A stretch of 35,786 nt of DNA from Staphylococcus petrasii (GTDB lineage Bacteria > Bacillota > Bacilli > Staphylococcales > Staphylococcaceae): positions 1 through 35,786 of the forward strand of contig NZ_PPRC01000028.1 of the NCBI RefSeq assembly GCF_002902565.1, written 5' to 3'. This document shows, piece by piece, positions 1 to 8,074 of the stretch (its first letter is position 1; each line of letters begins with the position of its first letter). The notes beneath the pieces were generated by a model. That model was not told the DNA's origin and did not search any database. It saw only the letters and a program-made list of their open reading frames with translations. The position numbers were made by a program, and so were the translations under genes.

Positions 1-2
1 CA

Positions 3-950
3 TTATTTATAATGTTTATCTTTAAAGCTCCTAAGATGATGAAATATGACGAAATATTAGTTTATTCTAACCCTCCTATTTTACCTTTGATTCCGGATGT
101 GCTACATCGATTATTTAAAAAACAATATTCGTTCGTAGTTTACGATATAGCTCCTGATAACGCGTTAAAGACAGGGGCTACAAGACCCGGAAGTTTAATA
201 GATCGATTAATGAAATATATTAATAAACATGTTTATAAAAATGCAAGAAATGTAATTGTTCTTGGTACAGAGATGAAAAATTATTTACTACAAAATAATA
301 TCTCGGGCAATCCAGGCAATATACATGTGATTCCTAATTGGTATACAGAAACAAATGATAATAAAATCCATAATAAGGAATTTCAAAAATTAAGAAATAA
401 CTATGACAAGATACTATTATATTCTGGTAATATGGGTCAACTTCAAGATATGGATACTATAATGGAGTTCCTTAGACTGAACCAACATAATAATAAAACA
501 TTAACAATATTATGCGGTCACGGAAAAAAATTCCAAGATGTTAAAAAAACCGTTGAAAATAATAACATAAAAAATGTTAAAATTTATGAATTTTTAACAG
601 GAACGGATTATTCTGATGTTTTAAAAATTGCAGACGCTTGTTTCGCTTCTTTAGTTAAAGAAGGTGTTGGATTAGGTGTTCCAAGTAAAAATTATGGGTA
701 CTTAGCTAATAAAAAGCCGTTAATCTTAATCATGGATAAACAATCAGATATAGTTAAACACATTGAAGAATATAACGCAGGTATACAAGTTGATAATGGT
801 AATGCGGAAGAAATACAAAAATTTGTAGATAACCATTCACGTGAAAAGTTAAATGAATTAGGACAAAATGCTTACAGATTATTTAAAGATGAGTATACAA
901 GAGAACATAATACAAATAAATACTATAACTTATTGAATGGAGGTAATTAA
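3..950 (+). CDS. capL: CapL-like glycosyltransferase (family 4), 5' end outside window
   Basis: The reading frame is open from base 3 and has no ribosome site before its first ATG (12), so the gene starts left of the window. About 315 residues are visible, against roughly 400 for staphylococcal CapL/WbuB-like enzymes. The C-terminal Rossmann half of a GT-B glycosyltransferase is clear: a ILLYSGNMGQLQ strand-loop, a ILCGHG segment and a LGVPSKNYGYLANKKPLI region that normally binds the nucleotide-sugar diphosphate. The role in capsule or N-glycan repeat assembly on the cytoplasmic face is inferred from family and context. It is followed at once by capM, capN, capO and capP, the order of the S. 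aureus type 5/8 capsule operon. The sugar specificity cannot be read from the sequence. Confidence 0.8.
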   Translation, partial: LFIMFIFKAPKMMKYDEILVYSNPPILPLIPDVLHRLFKKQYSFVVYDIAPDNALKTGATRPGSLIDRLMKYINKHVYKNARNVIVLGTEMKNYLLQNNISGNPGNIHVIPNWYTETNDNKIHNKEFQKLRNNYDKILLYSGNMGQLQDMDTIMEFLRLNQHNNKTLTILCGHGKKFQDVKKTVENNNIKNVKIYEFLTGTDYSDVLKIADACFASLVKEGVGLGVPSKNYGYLANKKPLILIMDKQSDIVKHIEEYNAGIQVDNGNAEEIQKFVDNHSREKLNELGQNAYRLFKDEYTREHNTNKYYNLLNGGN

Positions 951-951
951 T

Positions 952-1509
952 ATGAAAAGAGTTTTTGATATTTTTTGCGCAATATATGGCTTGATTGTAG
1001 TAGGACCTTTTCTTCTAATTGTCGCATTATTAATAAGATTAGAATCACCAGGTCCGGCTATTTTCAAACAAAAGAGACCAACATTAAATAACAAACTCTT
1101 CAATATTTATAAGTTTAGATCAATGAAAATTGATACCCCAAATGTAGCGACAGATTTAATGGATCCTGCCGATTTTATAACTAAAACTGGTAAGTTTATT
1201 AGAAAGACATCAATAGATGAATTACCTCAATTAGTAAATGTATTAAAAGGGGATATGTCAATTGTTGGTCCGAGACCAGCACTTTACAATCAATATGAGT
1301 TGATCGAGAAAAGAACAAAAGAAAATATTCATACTATAAGACCTGGTGTAACAGGGTTAGCTCAAGTAATGGGTAGAGATAATAATACAGACGATCAAAA
1401 AGTAATGTATGATAAATATTATTTAGAACATCAATCATTTATTCTTGATATGTATATCATCTATAAAACAGTTATTAATACGATTTCTTCAGAAGGTGTT
1501 TCTCACTAA
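952..1509 (+). CDS. capM: Undecaprenyl-phosphate sugar phosphotransferase, CapM-like
   Basis: A 185-residue initiating sugar transferase of the bacterial sugar transferase (WcaJ/RfbP catalytic domain) family. It would place the first sugar phosphate on undecaprenyl phosphate at the membrane. A hydrophobic N-terminal helix (about residues 3-28) is followed by the family hallmarks PGPAIFKQKRP, a KFRSM motif, IDELPQLVNVLKGDMSIVGP with RPAL, and RPGVTGLAQV. I chose ATG 952 rather than the in-frame ATG 937 because GGAGG at 938-942 sits a correct distance before 952 and inside the longer version. The length equals the 185 residues I recall for S. aureus CapM. It directly follows the glycosyltransferase, and its stop overlaps the next start (TAATG). 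Confidence 0.88.
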   Translation: MKRVFDIFCAIYGLIVVGPFLLIVALLIRLESPGPAIFKQKRPTLNNKLFNIYKFRSMKIDTPNVATDLMDPADFITKTGKFIRKTSIDELPQLVNVLKGDMSIVGPRPALYNQYELIEKRTKENIHTIRPGVTGLAQVMGRDNNTDDQKVMYDKYYLEHQSFILDMYIIYKTVINTISSEGVSH

Positions 1510-2378
1510 TGAATAAATCTATTTTAATCACTGGAACGAGTGGATATATTGGTAGTCATTTAGCAACTGCTTTAGAGCATTCCGACAATAGCATTAAAAG
1601 GCTTAGCGTTAGAAATTCACTATGGAAAAACCAATCTTTTAAAGATTATGATGTGATTATTCATACAGCTGCATTAGTTCATAATAATAATCCTGATGCT
1701 ATATTAGAAGATTATTTTCGGGTTAATATGCAATTACCATATGATTTAGCTATTAAAGCTAAAGAGGATGGAGTATCTCAGTTTATATTTATGAGTACAA
1801 TGGCAGTTTTTGGAGAAGACGGTGAAATAGGTAGTGTAAAAGAAATAAATGATCCGTTTGATATTAATCCAGTCACTGATTATGGTATTTCAAAATCGAA
1901 AGCTGAAAACAAATTATTATCTTTATCTTCAGATAGTTTTAAAGTGGTAATAGTTAGGCCTCCAATGATATATGGGGCAAATTCTCCAGGCAATTTTTCT
2001 AGGTTAAAAAAAGTCGCAGAAATTTTACCTATAATACCAAATATTAACAATAAGAGAAGTGCATTATACATCAATCATTTAGTTGATTTTATCAAAGCTA
2101 TTATTGAGAAAAATGTAGCAGGTACATATCATCCGAAAGATCAATTTGATTTTAATACTACAAAAGTAATTAAAGAAATACGTAAAGTTAAAAATAAAAA
2201 AACAATTTTAGTTCCAATACCAAAATTTGTTTATCCTATTTTGAATAAGGTCAAATTAGTATCTAAGTTATATGGAAACTTAATATATGGCAATGATTTA
2301 TATTTATACGAAAAAAGAATGCAAATCGAAGAACAAAATTTTGAAACTATAATTCGAGACATCATGAATGAAAATTAA
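1509..2378 (+). CDS. capN: NAD-dependent epimerase/dehydratase, CapN-like
   Basis: A 289-residue extended short-chain dehydrogenase. The nucleotide-binding motif GTSGYIG lies at residues 9-15, a STMAVFGE segment at about 96-103 supplies the catalytic Ser/Thr, and YGISK (Tyr125, Lys129) is the catalytic YxxxK. In capsule operons this family converts a UDP-linked 4-keto-hexose or epimerises a UDP-sugar. S. aureus CapN works in UDP-FucNAc formation, and I infer a similar role here. The start codon overlaps the capM stop, so translation is probably coupled. A 13-residue basic and aromatic C-terminal segment is typical of the CapN group. The exact substrate is not determinable. Confidence 0.82.
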   Translation: MNKSILITGTSGYIGSHLATALEHSDNSIKRLSVRNSLWKNQSFKDYDVIIHTAALVHNNNPDAILEDYFRVNMQLPYDLAIKAKEDGVSQFIFMSTMAVFGEDGEIGSVKEINDPFDINPVTDYGISKSKAENKLLSLSSDSFKVVIVRPPMIYGANSPGNFSRLKKVAEILPIIPNINNKRSALYINHLVDFIKAIIEKNVAGTYHPKDQFDFNTTKVIKEIRKVKNKKTILVPIPKFVYPILNKVKLVSKLYGNLIYGNDLYLYEKRMQIEEQNFETIIRDIMNEN

Positions 2379-2443
2379 TCCTTTTTAATTACTTTAATGA
2401 AAGTAGCATATAAAAAATATTATTTATAATGGAGGGTATTATT

Positions 2444-3715
2444 TTGAAATTAACAGTAGTGGGATTAGGATATATAGGGTTACCAACATCTATTATGTTT
2501 GCTAAGCATGATGTAGATGTGCTTGGTGTTGATATTAACGAAAAGACAATTGAAAGTTTACAAAGTGGCAAAGTAAATATTGAGGAACCAGGCTTACAAG
2601 AAGTTTTTGAAGAAGTTTTAGAAAAAGGGAAATTAAAAGTTTCTACAAAGCCAGCTGAAGCTGACGCTTTTATTATCTCTGTACCAACTCCTAATAATGA
2701 TGATGAATATGAATCTTGTGATATTTCTATCGTTTTAAGTGCGGTAAACAGTATTTTACCTTATCTGAAAAAAGGAGATACTATAATAGTTGAATCAACT
2801 ATCGCGCCACGTACAATGGACGACCATGTTAAACCCGTTATTGAAAATGAAGGATTTACTATTGGTGAAGATATTTACTTAGTCCACTGTCCAGAACGTG
2901 TTTTACCAGGCAAGATTTTAGAAGAGTTAGTATATAATAACCGTATTATTGGCGGTGTGACGCCTAATTGTGTAGAAGCTGGTAAACGCGTTTATAGTAC
3001 ATTTGTTCAAGGGGAAATGATCGAAACTAATGCTCGTACTGCTGAAATGAGTAAGTTAATGGAAAACACTTACCGTGATTTAAACATTGCATTAGCAAAT
3101 GAACTTACAAAAATAAGTAATAATTTAGATATTAACGTACTTGATGTTATTGAAATGGCTAATAAACATCCACGTGTAAATATTCATTTACCAGGTCCAG
3201 GTGTAGGTGGTCATTGTTTAGCAGTTGATCCTTACTTCATCATTGCTAAAGACCCTGAACATTCACCATTGATTCAAACTGGTAGAAAAATTAACCGTTC
3301 AATGCCTGAATATGTAGTAGAAAATGTAAAACACATTTTATCAGACGTTGATAAAGCTAAAGTGGCAGTATTTGGTTTAACTTATAAAGGCGATGTAGAT
3401 GATATTAGAGAATCTCCAGCTTTTGATATTTATAAATTACTACAAGAAGAAAATTTAGAAGTAGTAGCTTACGATCCACACGTAGAGTTAGATTTTGTTG
3501 AAAAAGATATCACAAAAGCAACTACAGATGCATCATTAGTATTAATCTTAACTGATCATTCAGAATTTAAAAATTTAAGTGATGATGATTTTAAAAATAT
3601 GAAAAATAAAGTAATTTTAGATACTAAAAATGTCGTTAAAACAAACTTTAATGAAGTTTCATACTTTAACTATGGTAACCTATATAAAACAAGAGATATC
3701 GAGTTAAAAAACTAA
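2444..3715 (+). CDS. capO: UDP-N-acetyl-D-mannosamine dehydrogenase, CapO/WecC-like
   Basis: A 423-residue member of the UDP-glucose/GDP-mannose dehydrogenase family, predicted to oxidise UDP-ManNAc to UDP-ManNAc uronic acid with two NAD+. The N-terminal NAD site is VGLGYIGLP, the central domain carries the ESTIAPRT segment, the catalytic cysteine is in GPGVGGHCLAVDPYF, and the C-terminal domain has FGLTYKGDVDDIRESP. I chose TTG 2444 as the start: GGAGG at 2431-2435 sits correctly before it, and the family N-terminus begins exactly at MKLTVVGLGYIG. An upstream in-frame ATG at 2429 overlaps the ribosome site and has none of its own. Paired with capP, it supplies the ManNAcA residue of a type 5/8-like capsule. 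Confidence 0.88.
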   Translation: MKLTVVGLGYIGLPTSIMFAKHDVDVLGVDINEKTIESLQSGKVNIEEPGLQEVFEEVLEKGKLKVSTKPAEADAFIISVPTPNNDDEYESCDISIVLSAVNSILPYLKKGDTIIVESTIAPRTMDDHVKPVIENEGFTIGEDIYLVHCPERVLPGKILEELVYNNRIIGGVTPNCVEAGKRVYSTFVQGEMIETNARTAEMSKLMENTYRDLNIALANELTKISNNLDINVLDVIEMANKHPRVNIHLPGPGVGGHCLAVDPYFIIAKDPEHSPLIQTGRKINRSMPEYVVENVKHILSDVDKAKVAVFGLTYKGDVDDIRESPAFDIYKLLQEENLEVVAYDPHVELDFVEKDITKATTDASLVLILTDHSEFKNLSDDDFKNMKNKVILDTKNVVKTNFNEVSYFNYGNLYKTRDIELKN

Positions 3716-3762
3716 AATAGAGATTGCATTTATAATATTCAATTAATAAGGGGTATAAAAAA

Positions 3763-4902
3763 ATGAAAAAAATAATGACTATTTTTGGTACTCGTCCTGA
3801 AGCGATTAAAATGGCGCCTTTAGTTAAAGAATTACAAAAGAATGAAAACCTAGAGCCAGTGGTAGTAATTACTGCACAACATAGAGAAATGTTAGATAGC
3901 GTCTTGAATATTTTTGATGTAAAACCTGATCATGATTTAAATATTATGAAAGCTAATCAAACATTAGCTGAACTCACGTCAAGAATTACAACTAAATTAG
4001 ACGCTGTTATTAAAGAAGAAGAACCAGATATGGTGCTTGTTCACGGTGACACAACTTCTACATTTGTCGGCGGGTTAACTGCTTTTTATAACCAAACACC
4101 AATTGGACACGTAGAAGCGGGTTTAAGAACTTGGAATAAGTATTCTCCGTTTCCTGAAGAAATGAATAGAGTCATGGTAGGTAATATGGCAGACTTAAAC
4201 TTTGCCCCAACTGATAAAGCAGCTGAAAATTTAAAAAATGAAAATAAGCCTGAAGAAAGCATAGTGGTTACAGGTAATACAGCTATTGATGCTATGAAAA
4301 CTACTATCAAAAATGACTACCATTCAGATATTCTTGAAAAACACAAAGATAAAAAAATTATTTTATTAACAGCTCACAGAAGAGAAAATATTGGAGAACC
4401 GATGCACAATATTTTTAAAGCAGTGAAACAAATCGTTGAAGAATACGAAGATGTCGTAGTTATTTATCCAATGCATAAAAATCCAAAAGTTAGAGATATA
4501 GCAAGTCAATACTTAAAAGATAATTCAAGAATTGAACTTATTGAACCATTAGATGTTATTGACTTCCATAACTTTGCTAACGAATCGCATTTAATTCTTA
4601 CTGATTCAGGTGGTGTTCAAGAAGAAGCTCCATCATTGGGAAAACCAGTGTTGGTATTAAGAGATACAACTGAACGTCCAGAAGGAGTAAGTGCTGGAAC
4701 TTTAAAAGTAATAGGAACAACGTATGATTCTGTCTTAAATGAGACTAAAAAATTATTAGATAATAACGACGAGTACATTAAAATGAGTAAAGCTAGTAAT
4801 CCATACGGAGATGGCGAAGCTTCAAAAAGGATTTGTGAAAATATAGAATACTACTTTGGTATAAGAGAAGCAAAACCTGAATCATTTAAATATAATAATT
4901 AA
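3763..4902 (+). CDS. capP: UDP-N-acetylglucosamine 2-epimerase, CapP/MnaA-like
   Basis: A 379-residue non-hydrolysing UDP-GlcNAc 2-epimerase that makes UDP-ManNAc, the substrate of the preceding dehydrogenase. The whole family pattern is present: IFGTRPEAIKMAPL at the N-terminus, VHGDTTST, VEAGLRT, the HRREN motif, and the C-terminal TDSGGVQEEAPSLGKPVL followed by RDTTERPE. The ATG at 3763 has AAGGGG upstream (3749-3754). The usual length is 375-390 residues. It closes the capL-M-N-O-P order. A 44-bp hairpin (4913-4956) separates it from the LCP gene. An MnaA role in teichoic acid synthesis is also possible for this family, but the capsule context is the better guide. Confidence 0.9.
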   Translation: MKKIMTIFGTRPEAIKMAPLVKELQKNENLEPVVVITAQHREMLDSVLNIFDVKPDHDLNIMKANQTLAELTSRITTKLDAVIKEEEPDMVLVHGDTTSTFVGGLTAFYNQTPIGHVEAGLRTWNKYSPFPEEMNRVMVGNMADLNFAPTDKAAENLKNENKPEESIVVTGNTAIDAMKTTIKNDYHSDILEKHKDKKIILLTAHRRENIGEPMHNIFKAVKQIVEEYEDVVVIYPMHKNPKVRDIASQYLKDNSRIELIEPLDVIDFHNFANESHLILTDSGGVQEEAPSLGKPVLVLRDTTERPEGVSAGTLKVIGTTYDSVLNETKKLLDNNDEYIKMSKASNPYGDGEASKRICENIEYYFGIREAKPESFKYNN

Positions 4903-4912
4903 TTATTCATCT

Positions 4913-4960
4913 TGCATCTCAATAGTTGAATTTAAATCAACTTTAGTTGAGATGCATTTT
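4913..4960 (+). terminator. Long hairpin between capP and the LCP gene
   Basis: Perfect 10-bp arms TGCATCTCAA (4913-4922) and TTGAGATGCA (4947-4956) enclose a second inverted repeat AGTTGA/TCAACT, and TTTT follows at 4957-4960. It could be a leaky terminator or an RNA processing site that lowers expression of the LCP gene relative to the capsule genes. The short T-run makes full termination uncertain. Confidence 0.55.
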
Positions 4961-4982
4961 AAATATGATAGGAGAAGAGAGA

Positions 4983-5930
4983 ATGAAAAAAAGAAAATCT
5001 AAAATTTTTAAAATTCTTTTAACGATTATCATCATTTTAATTGTATTAGCTGTTTTAGCAGGAATATATATTTTTACGAAAATACATTCATTAAGTGATA
5101 ACATTACTAATCCTCTAGATAGAAATAAGTCAGAACTAAGAGATAAGCCAGCTAAAGAGGGTGATCCTATGACAGTAGTTTTATACGGTATTGATGATGA
5201 TGCTCAAAGAGAAAAAGAAAATCTTGGACAACGTAGCGATTCCATTGTATTAATGTCTATTAATCCTAAAGATAAAAAAACAGTAATGGTAAGTGTACCA
5301 AGGGATACTCGAGCTGAAATAGTTGGTAAAAATACAACTGAAAAAATTAATCATGCTTATGCTTACGGTGGACCTAAAATGGCTGTTAATTCATTAGAAA
5401 AATTAATGGGAGTGCCAGTAGATCATTATATTTCAATCAATATGGATGGTGTTAAAACCGTAGTAGATGAAATAGGTGGAGTTTCTGTAGCAAGTAATGC
5501 AACATTTAATACCACGGATTCAAAAAAAGATTATAAGTTTGAACAAGGTAAAGAATATAAAATGGATGGAGAAGAAGCACTTGCATATATGAGAAGTCGT
5601 AAAGACGAAGGGGCTGGAGGAGACGAAGGCCGTCAATTACGTCAACAACAAGTCATTACTGCAGTTGCTAAAGAAGCATTCTCAATTAATTCTATTACTA
5701 AATTAAACGGTATCTTCAAAGCGGCTCAAGATAATTTGAAAACTGATTTAAGCTTCGTACAGTTAAATAGTTTCAAATCTGACTATGATAAAGCTCAAGA
5801 TAATGTTGAACGTTTAACAATCGATGGTCAAAATAAAGTTGGTGACGATGGATTATATTACTTCTATCCTGACAAAAATAGTTTAAATAATGTTAAAAAG
5901 AAATTAAATGATAATTTAGAAATTAACTAA
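4983..5930 (+). CDS. LytR-CpsA-Psr (LCP) family cell-wall glycopolymer ligase
   Basis: A 315-residue membrane-anchored LCP protein, predicted to transfer undecaprenyl-linked glycopolymers to peptidoglycan outside the cell. A basic N-terminus (KKRKSK) is followed by one membrane helix (about residues 8-30). The LCP domain then shows VVLYGIDDD, RSDSIVLMSINP, VSVPRDTRAEI, KINHAYAYGGP, DHYISINMDG and LAYMRSRKD with GDEGRQLRQQQV; the conserved Arg and Asp residues bind the pyrophosphate. I chose ATG 4983 because GGAGAAGAG precedes it and a run of Lys then starts the protein. An upstream in-frame ATG at 4947 lies inside the hairpin. Its position directly after capP suggests it attaches the capsule, as I recall for LcpC in S. 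aureus. The paralogue identity (LcpA, B or C) is not decided. Confidence 0.87.
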   Translation: MKKRKSKIFKILLTIIIILIVLAVLAGIYIFTKIHSLSDNITNPLDRNKSELRDKPAKEGDPMTVVLYGIDDDAQREKENLGQRSDSIVLMSINPKDKKTVMVSVPRDTRAEIVGKNTTEKINHAYAYGGPKMAVNSLEKLMGVPVDHYISINMDGVKTVVDEIGGVSVASNATFNTTDSKKDYKFEQGKEYKMDGEEALAYMRSRKDEGAGGDEGRQLRQQQVITAVAKEAFSINSITKLNGIFKAAQDNLKTDLSFVQLNSFKSDYDKAQDNVERLTIDGQNKVGDDGLYYFYPDKNSLNNVKKKLNDNLEIN

Positions 5931-5937
5931 ACATCAA

Positions 5938-5976
5938 AAAGTGCTTTATCCACTATCGGATAAAGCACTTTTTTTA
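5938..5976 (+). terminator. Rho-independent terminator of the capsule/LCP operon
   Basis: Arms AGTGCTTTATCC (5940-5951) and GGATAAAGCACT (5958-5969) with a 6-nt loop, followed by a run of T. It lies 10 bp after the LCP stop codon. Confidence 0.92.
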
Positions 5977-5984
5977 TATAAACC

Positions 5985-6022
5985 CAAAAAAACAGGCGCT
6001 CTCATTTAAGAGTGCGCCTGTT
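5985..6022 (-). terminator. Terminator of the alkaline phosphatase gene
   Basis: An inverted repeat with arms built on AACAGGCGC and GCGCCTGTT (5991-6022). Read on the minus strand it is followed by seven T, and it lies just after the phosphatase stop codon. Together with the opposite terminator it insulates the convergent genes. Confidence 0.88.
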
Positions 6023-6038
6023 CCAATATTATATACTA

Positions 6039-7508
6039 TTATTGATTTTGTTGGCTTGCTACGTCGTTTGCGAAGAAGTCGAAGATGTTTTTCGCGCTTT
6101 GTGTGTTTTCCATGTTGCCTGCAAATTTGTCTGCGCCAGGACCGTAAGCGTAAGTATTAACGTCTACGCCAGTGTGACCATTTGTAGTCCAACCAGTGTT
6201 AGAAGCATCGTTGATTGGTTTTTGGATTGCGTTTTGTAAGTTAGTTGTAGCTTCTGCTAATTTAGGGTCTTTTTCATCTTTTACTTCTTTTTTAACGTCT
6301 TGAACTTTTTTAGCATTTTCTTTAATTTGTTTCATATCGTCTTCAGAAACTTTAATGCCATAACCTTCGTTGATCACTTGTTCAGGGCCTTTTCCGTCAA
6401 CAATTTGTTTTGTCATGTAGCTACCAGAATGTTTCATTGCGTGAATTGGTTCTGTATTCCATTCGTAGTCTTTACCTTTTGCGACTGATAATCCACCAGT
6501 TGAATGGTCAGCTGTAGCCACTACTAAAGTGTCTTTATGTGTATTTGCGTAGTCGATTGCGTTTTGGAAAGCTTTTTCGAAACCGCCCATTTCAGACATT
6601 ACACCAGTGATGTCGTTAGGGTGAGCCGCTTTATCGATTGAAGCACCTTCAACCATTAAGAAGAAGCCTTTATCATTTTTTTCTAATTTAGATAATGCAC
6701 TGTTTTCCATGTCTACTAATAATGGATTTTGTTGAGGTGCATCGATTTGTAATGGCATATCTTTTTCAGAGAATAAACCTAATACATGGTCGTTTTGAGA
6801 GTTAGCTAACTCGTCTTTATTTGTAACGTAGTCATAACCATCTTGTTGGAATTTTTTATTTAAGTCGCCGTTCTCTTTACCGAAGTATTTAGAACCGCCG
6901 CCTAATAATACGTCGACTTTGTGTTGACCATTGATTTTGTCATTATAGAATTGTTGTGCGATTTCGTCTTTTTTATCACGGCTATCAACGTGAGCTGCAT
7001 ATACAGCTGGTGTTGCGTCAGTTACTTCAGCAGTAGTAACGACACCTGTTGATTTACCGTCTTCTTTAGCTTGTTCTAATACAGATTTAACAGGTTTTTT
7101 ATCAGTGTCTACTGAAATAGCACCGTTATATGTTTTGTGACCAGTTGCGAAAGCAGTACCACCTGCAGCTGAGTCAGTTACATTTTGTTTAGGATCGTTA
7201 GGGTAAGTACGGTTTGTACCTTTTAAATAAGCATCAAATGCAGTAGGTGTTAAAGTTTTAGCACCTTGTTGGTTTTTGTAATAACGGTAAGCAGTGTTAA
7301 ATGAAGGTCCCATGCCATCTCCAACCATGAAGATAACGTTTTTAGGATTCTCAGTGTTACCAAATGCGATAGCGCCATTGTCCTGTTGTTGCTCTTCTGG
7401 ACCTGCACCTGGACTAGATGCGAATGAAATTTGTGATGTTCCCAATAAAGAAGCAGCTAAGATTGAACCTGCAACAGTTGTTTTACCAAATTTGTTGATG
7501 AAACTCAT
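6039..7508 (-). CDS. phoB: Secreted alkaline phosphatase (PhoA/PhoB family)
   Basis: A 489-residue alkaline phosphatase that releases phosphate from organic phosphomonoesters outside the cell. A signal peptide (basic start, hydrophobic core to about residue 28, cleavage near SFAS) precedes the enzyme. Zn/Mg ligand and catalytic segments are visible: FMVGDGMGPSF, the nucleophile serine in TDSAAGGTAFATGHKT, EGASIDKAAH, TADHSTGGL and NGHTGVDV. The usual length is 450-500. A tail of Gln/Asn (ASQQNQ) ends the protein. The gene stands alone on the minus strand between two convergent terminators and a PhoP-type operator, so phosphate starvation control is likely. The symbol phoB follows S. aureus usage for this enzyme, not the response regulator. 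Confidence 0.93.
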   Translation of the reverse strand: MSFINKFGKTTVAGSILAASLLGTSQISFASSPGAGPEEQQQDNGAIAFGNTENPKNVIFMVGDGMGPSFNTAYRYYKNQQGAKTLTPTAFDAYLKGTNRTYPNDPKQNVTDSAAGGTAFATGHKTYNGAISVDTDKKPVKSVLEQAKEDGKSTGVVTTAEVTDATPAVYAAHVDSRDKKDEIAQQFYNDKINGQHKVDVLLGGGSKYFGKENGDLNKKFQQDGYDYVTNKDELANSQNDHVLGLFSEKDMPLQIDAPQQNPLLVDMENSALSKLEKNDKGFFLMVEGASIDKAAHPNDITGVMSEMGGFEKAFQNAIDYANTHKDTLVVATADHSTGGLSVAKGKDYEWNTEPIHAMKHSGSYMTKQIVDGKGPEQVINEGYGIKVSEDDMKQIKENAKKVQDVKKEVKDEKDPKLAEATTNLQNAIQKPINDASNTGWTTNGHTGVDVNTYAYGPGADKFAGNMENTQSAKNIFDFFANDVASQQNQ

Positions 7509-7590
7509 TTTAAAAAAGCCCCCTAATATGTATATAGTAGTTGTTACACATTTATATTAAGAAACTTTATTTGATTTAAGATGATTATAA

Positions 7591-7618
7591 AGTTATTTTT
7601 AAGTAAAGGTATTGTAAA
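7591..7618 (-). promoter_or_regulatory. Tandem PhoP-type boxes upstream of alkaline phosphatase
   Basis: Read on the minus strand, three hexamers TTTACA, TTTACT and ATAACT follow one another at exact 11-bp spacing (+ strand 7613-7618, 7602-7607, 7591-7596). B. subtilis PhoP binds direct repeats of the TT(A/T/C)ACA type with this spacing, and alkaline phosphatase is the classical target. The site is inferred from the pattern. It lies 83-110 bp before the start codon. Confidence 0.6.
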
Positions 7619-7697
7619 CAATTATTAATTTGTAGAATTAATAATATTTTCTATTTGAATTAATTTCATAATCCTTTTCAGAAATTAGGAAGTGGGT

Positions 7698-7703
7698 TAT
7701 AAT
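7698..7703 (+). promoter_or_regulatory. Promoter -10 box for the SAM-riboswitch transcript
   Basis: A perfect TATAAT lies 22 bp before the first paired base of the S-box. A weak -35 candidate, TTTTCA, sits 17 bp upstream (7675-7680). Transcription would begin at about 7710, giving a leader that starts with the aptamer. Confidence 0.6.
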
Positions 7704-7723
7704 GAATTTAAATAAAATAGTTC

Positions 7724-7827
7724 GTCTTATTAAGAGTGAGTGGAGGGACTTGGCCCTATGAAGCTCCAGCAACTGCGTTCATCGTGAGGTGCTAAATCCA
7801 ACAGGAATTCCTGAGAGATGAGAAGAT
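7724..7827 (+). ncRNA. SAM (S-box, SAM-I) riboswitch aptamer
   Basis: All S-box landmarks appear in order: P1 5' arm CTTAT (7726-7730), AAGAG-TGGAGGGAC with GGCCCTATGAAGC, CAGCAAC, the AGGTGCTAAATCC block, and GAGAGATGAG closing P1 (ATGAG at 7818-7822). S-box RNAs bind S-adenosylmethionine and normally switch off sulfur, methionine or SAM genes. Here the only gene before the next terminator encodes a 56-residue protein. Confidence 0.93.
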
Positions 7828-7835
7828 GTCTGGAA

Positions 7836-7867
7836 GCGCTTCTTATTGAAGGAGGGCTATTTTATTT
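7836..7867 (+). terminator. Expression-platform terminator of the SAM riboswitch
   Basis: GCGCTTCTT (7836-7844) pairs with AAGGAGGGC (7849-7857) around an ATTG loop, with one mismatch and one wobble, followed by a T-rich stretch. A competing antiterminator is readable: ATGAGAAG (7818-7825), which includes the P1 3' arm, pairs with CTTCTTAT (7839-7846). SAM binding would hold P1, free the terminator and stop transcription, so this is an OFF switch. The AAGGAGGG here looks like a ribosome site but belongs to the terminator arm. Confidence 0.78.
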
Positions 7868-7896
7868 ACCCAATTTTTTGAAAAGGTGGTAAACAT

Positions 7897-8067
7897 ATGG
7901 AGACATTGCAAGAATTATTTAAACAATTAGACTACTGGGAGAACTACTCACCAAGAAGTTATAGTGGCGGTATGATGAAAGTAGGCATGCGAAACGAAGT
8001 TAAACGTAAAATCTTTGAAAGTATCACAGTAGAGGATATTAGAAAGTATATATTAAATAGGAAGTAA
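7897..8067 (+). CDS. Small 56-residue protein under SAM riboswitch control, unknown function
   Basis: ATG 7897 has AAAGGTGG (7883-7890) at good spacing, and the frame runs 56 codons to TAA. The protein has no signal peptide or membrane helix. It has an amphipathic, acidic first third (METLQELFKQLDYWENY), a central SPRSYSGGMMKVGMR segment rich in Gly, Met and Ser, and a basic helical end. I do not recognise a family. It lies between a SAM riboswitch and a strong terminator, so it is the sole gene of a SAM-repressed transcript. That points to a part in methionine, SAM or sulfur economy, as a regulator or an accessory subunit. The alternative is that the transcript itself acts as an RNA. The ribosome site and conserved-looking composition favour a real protein. 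Confidence 0.72.
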   Translation: METLQELFKQLDYWENYSPRSYSGGMMKVGMRNEVKRKIFESITVEDIRKYILNRK

Positions 8068-8074
8068 TTGGTTC

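Noticed and set aside
6012-6488. Plus-strand frames opposite alkaline phosphatase
   Set aside because: Cys/Phe/Val-rich shadows of the phosphatase with no ribosome site. The minus frame has every family motif.
7849-7857. AAGGAGGGC as a ribosome site for another start near 7865
   Set aside because: No ATG, GTG or TTG with a useful frame lies at the right distance; the bases form the terminator arm of the SAM riboswitch.
7724-7867. T-box leader as an alternative for the 7.7-kb regulatory RNA
   Set aside because: No T-box core sequence or specifier stem is seen, while every S-box block is present in order.
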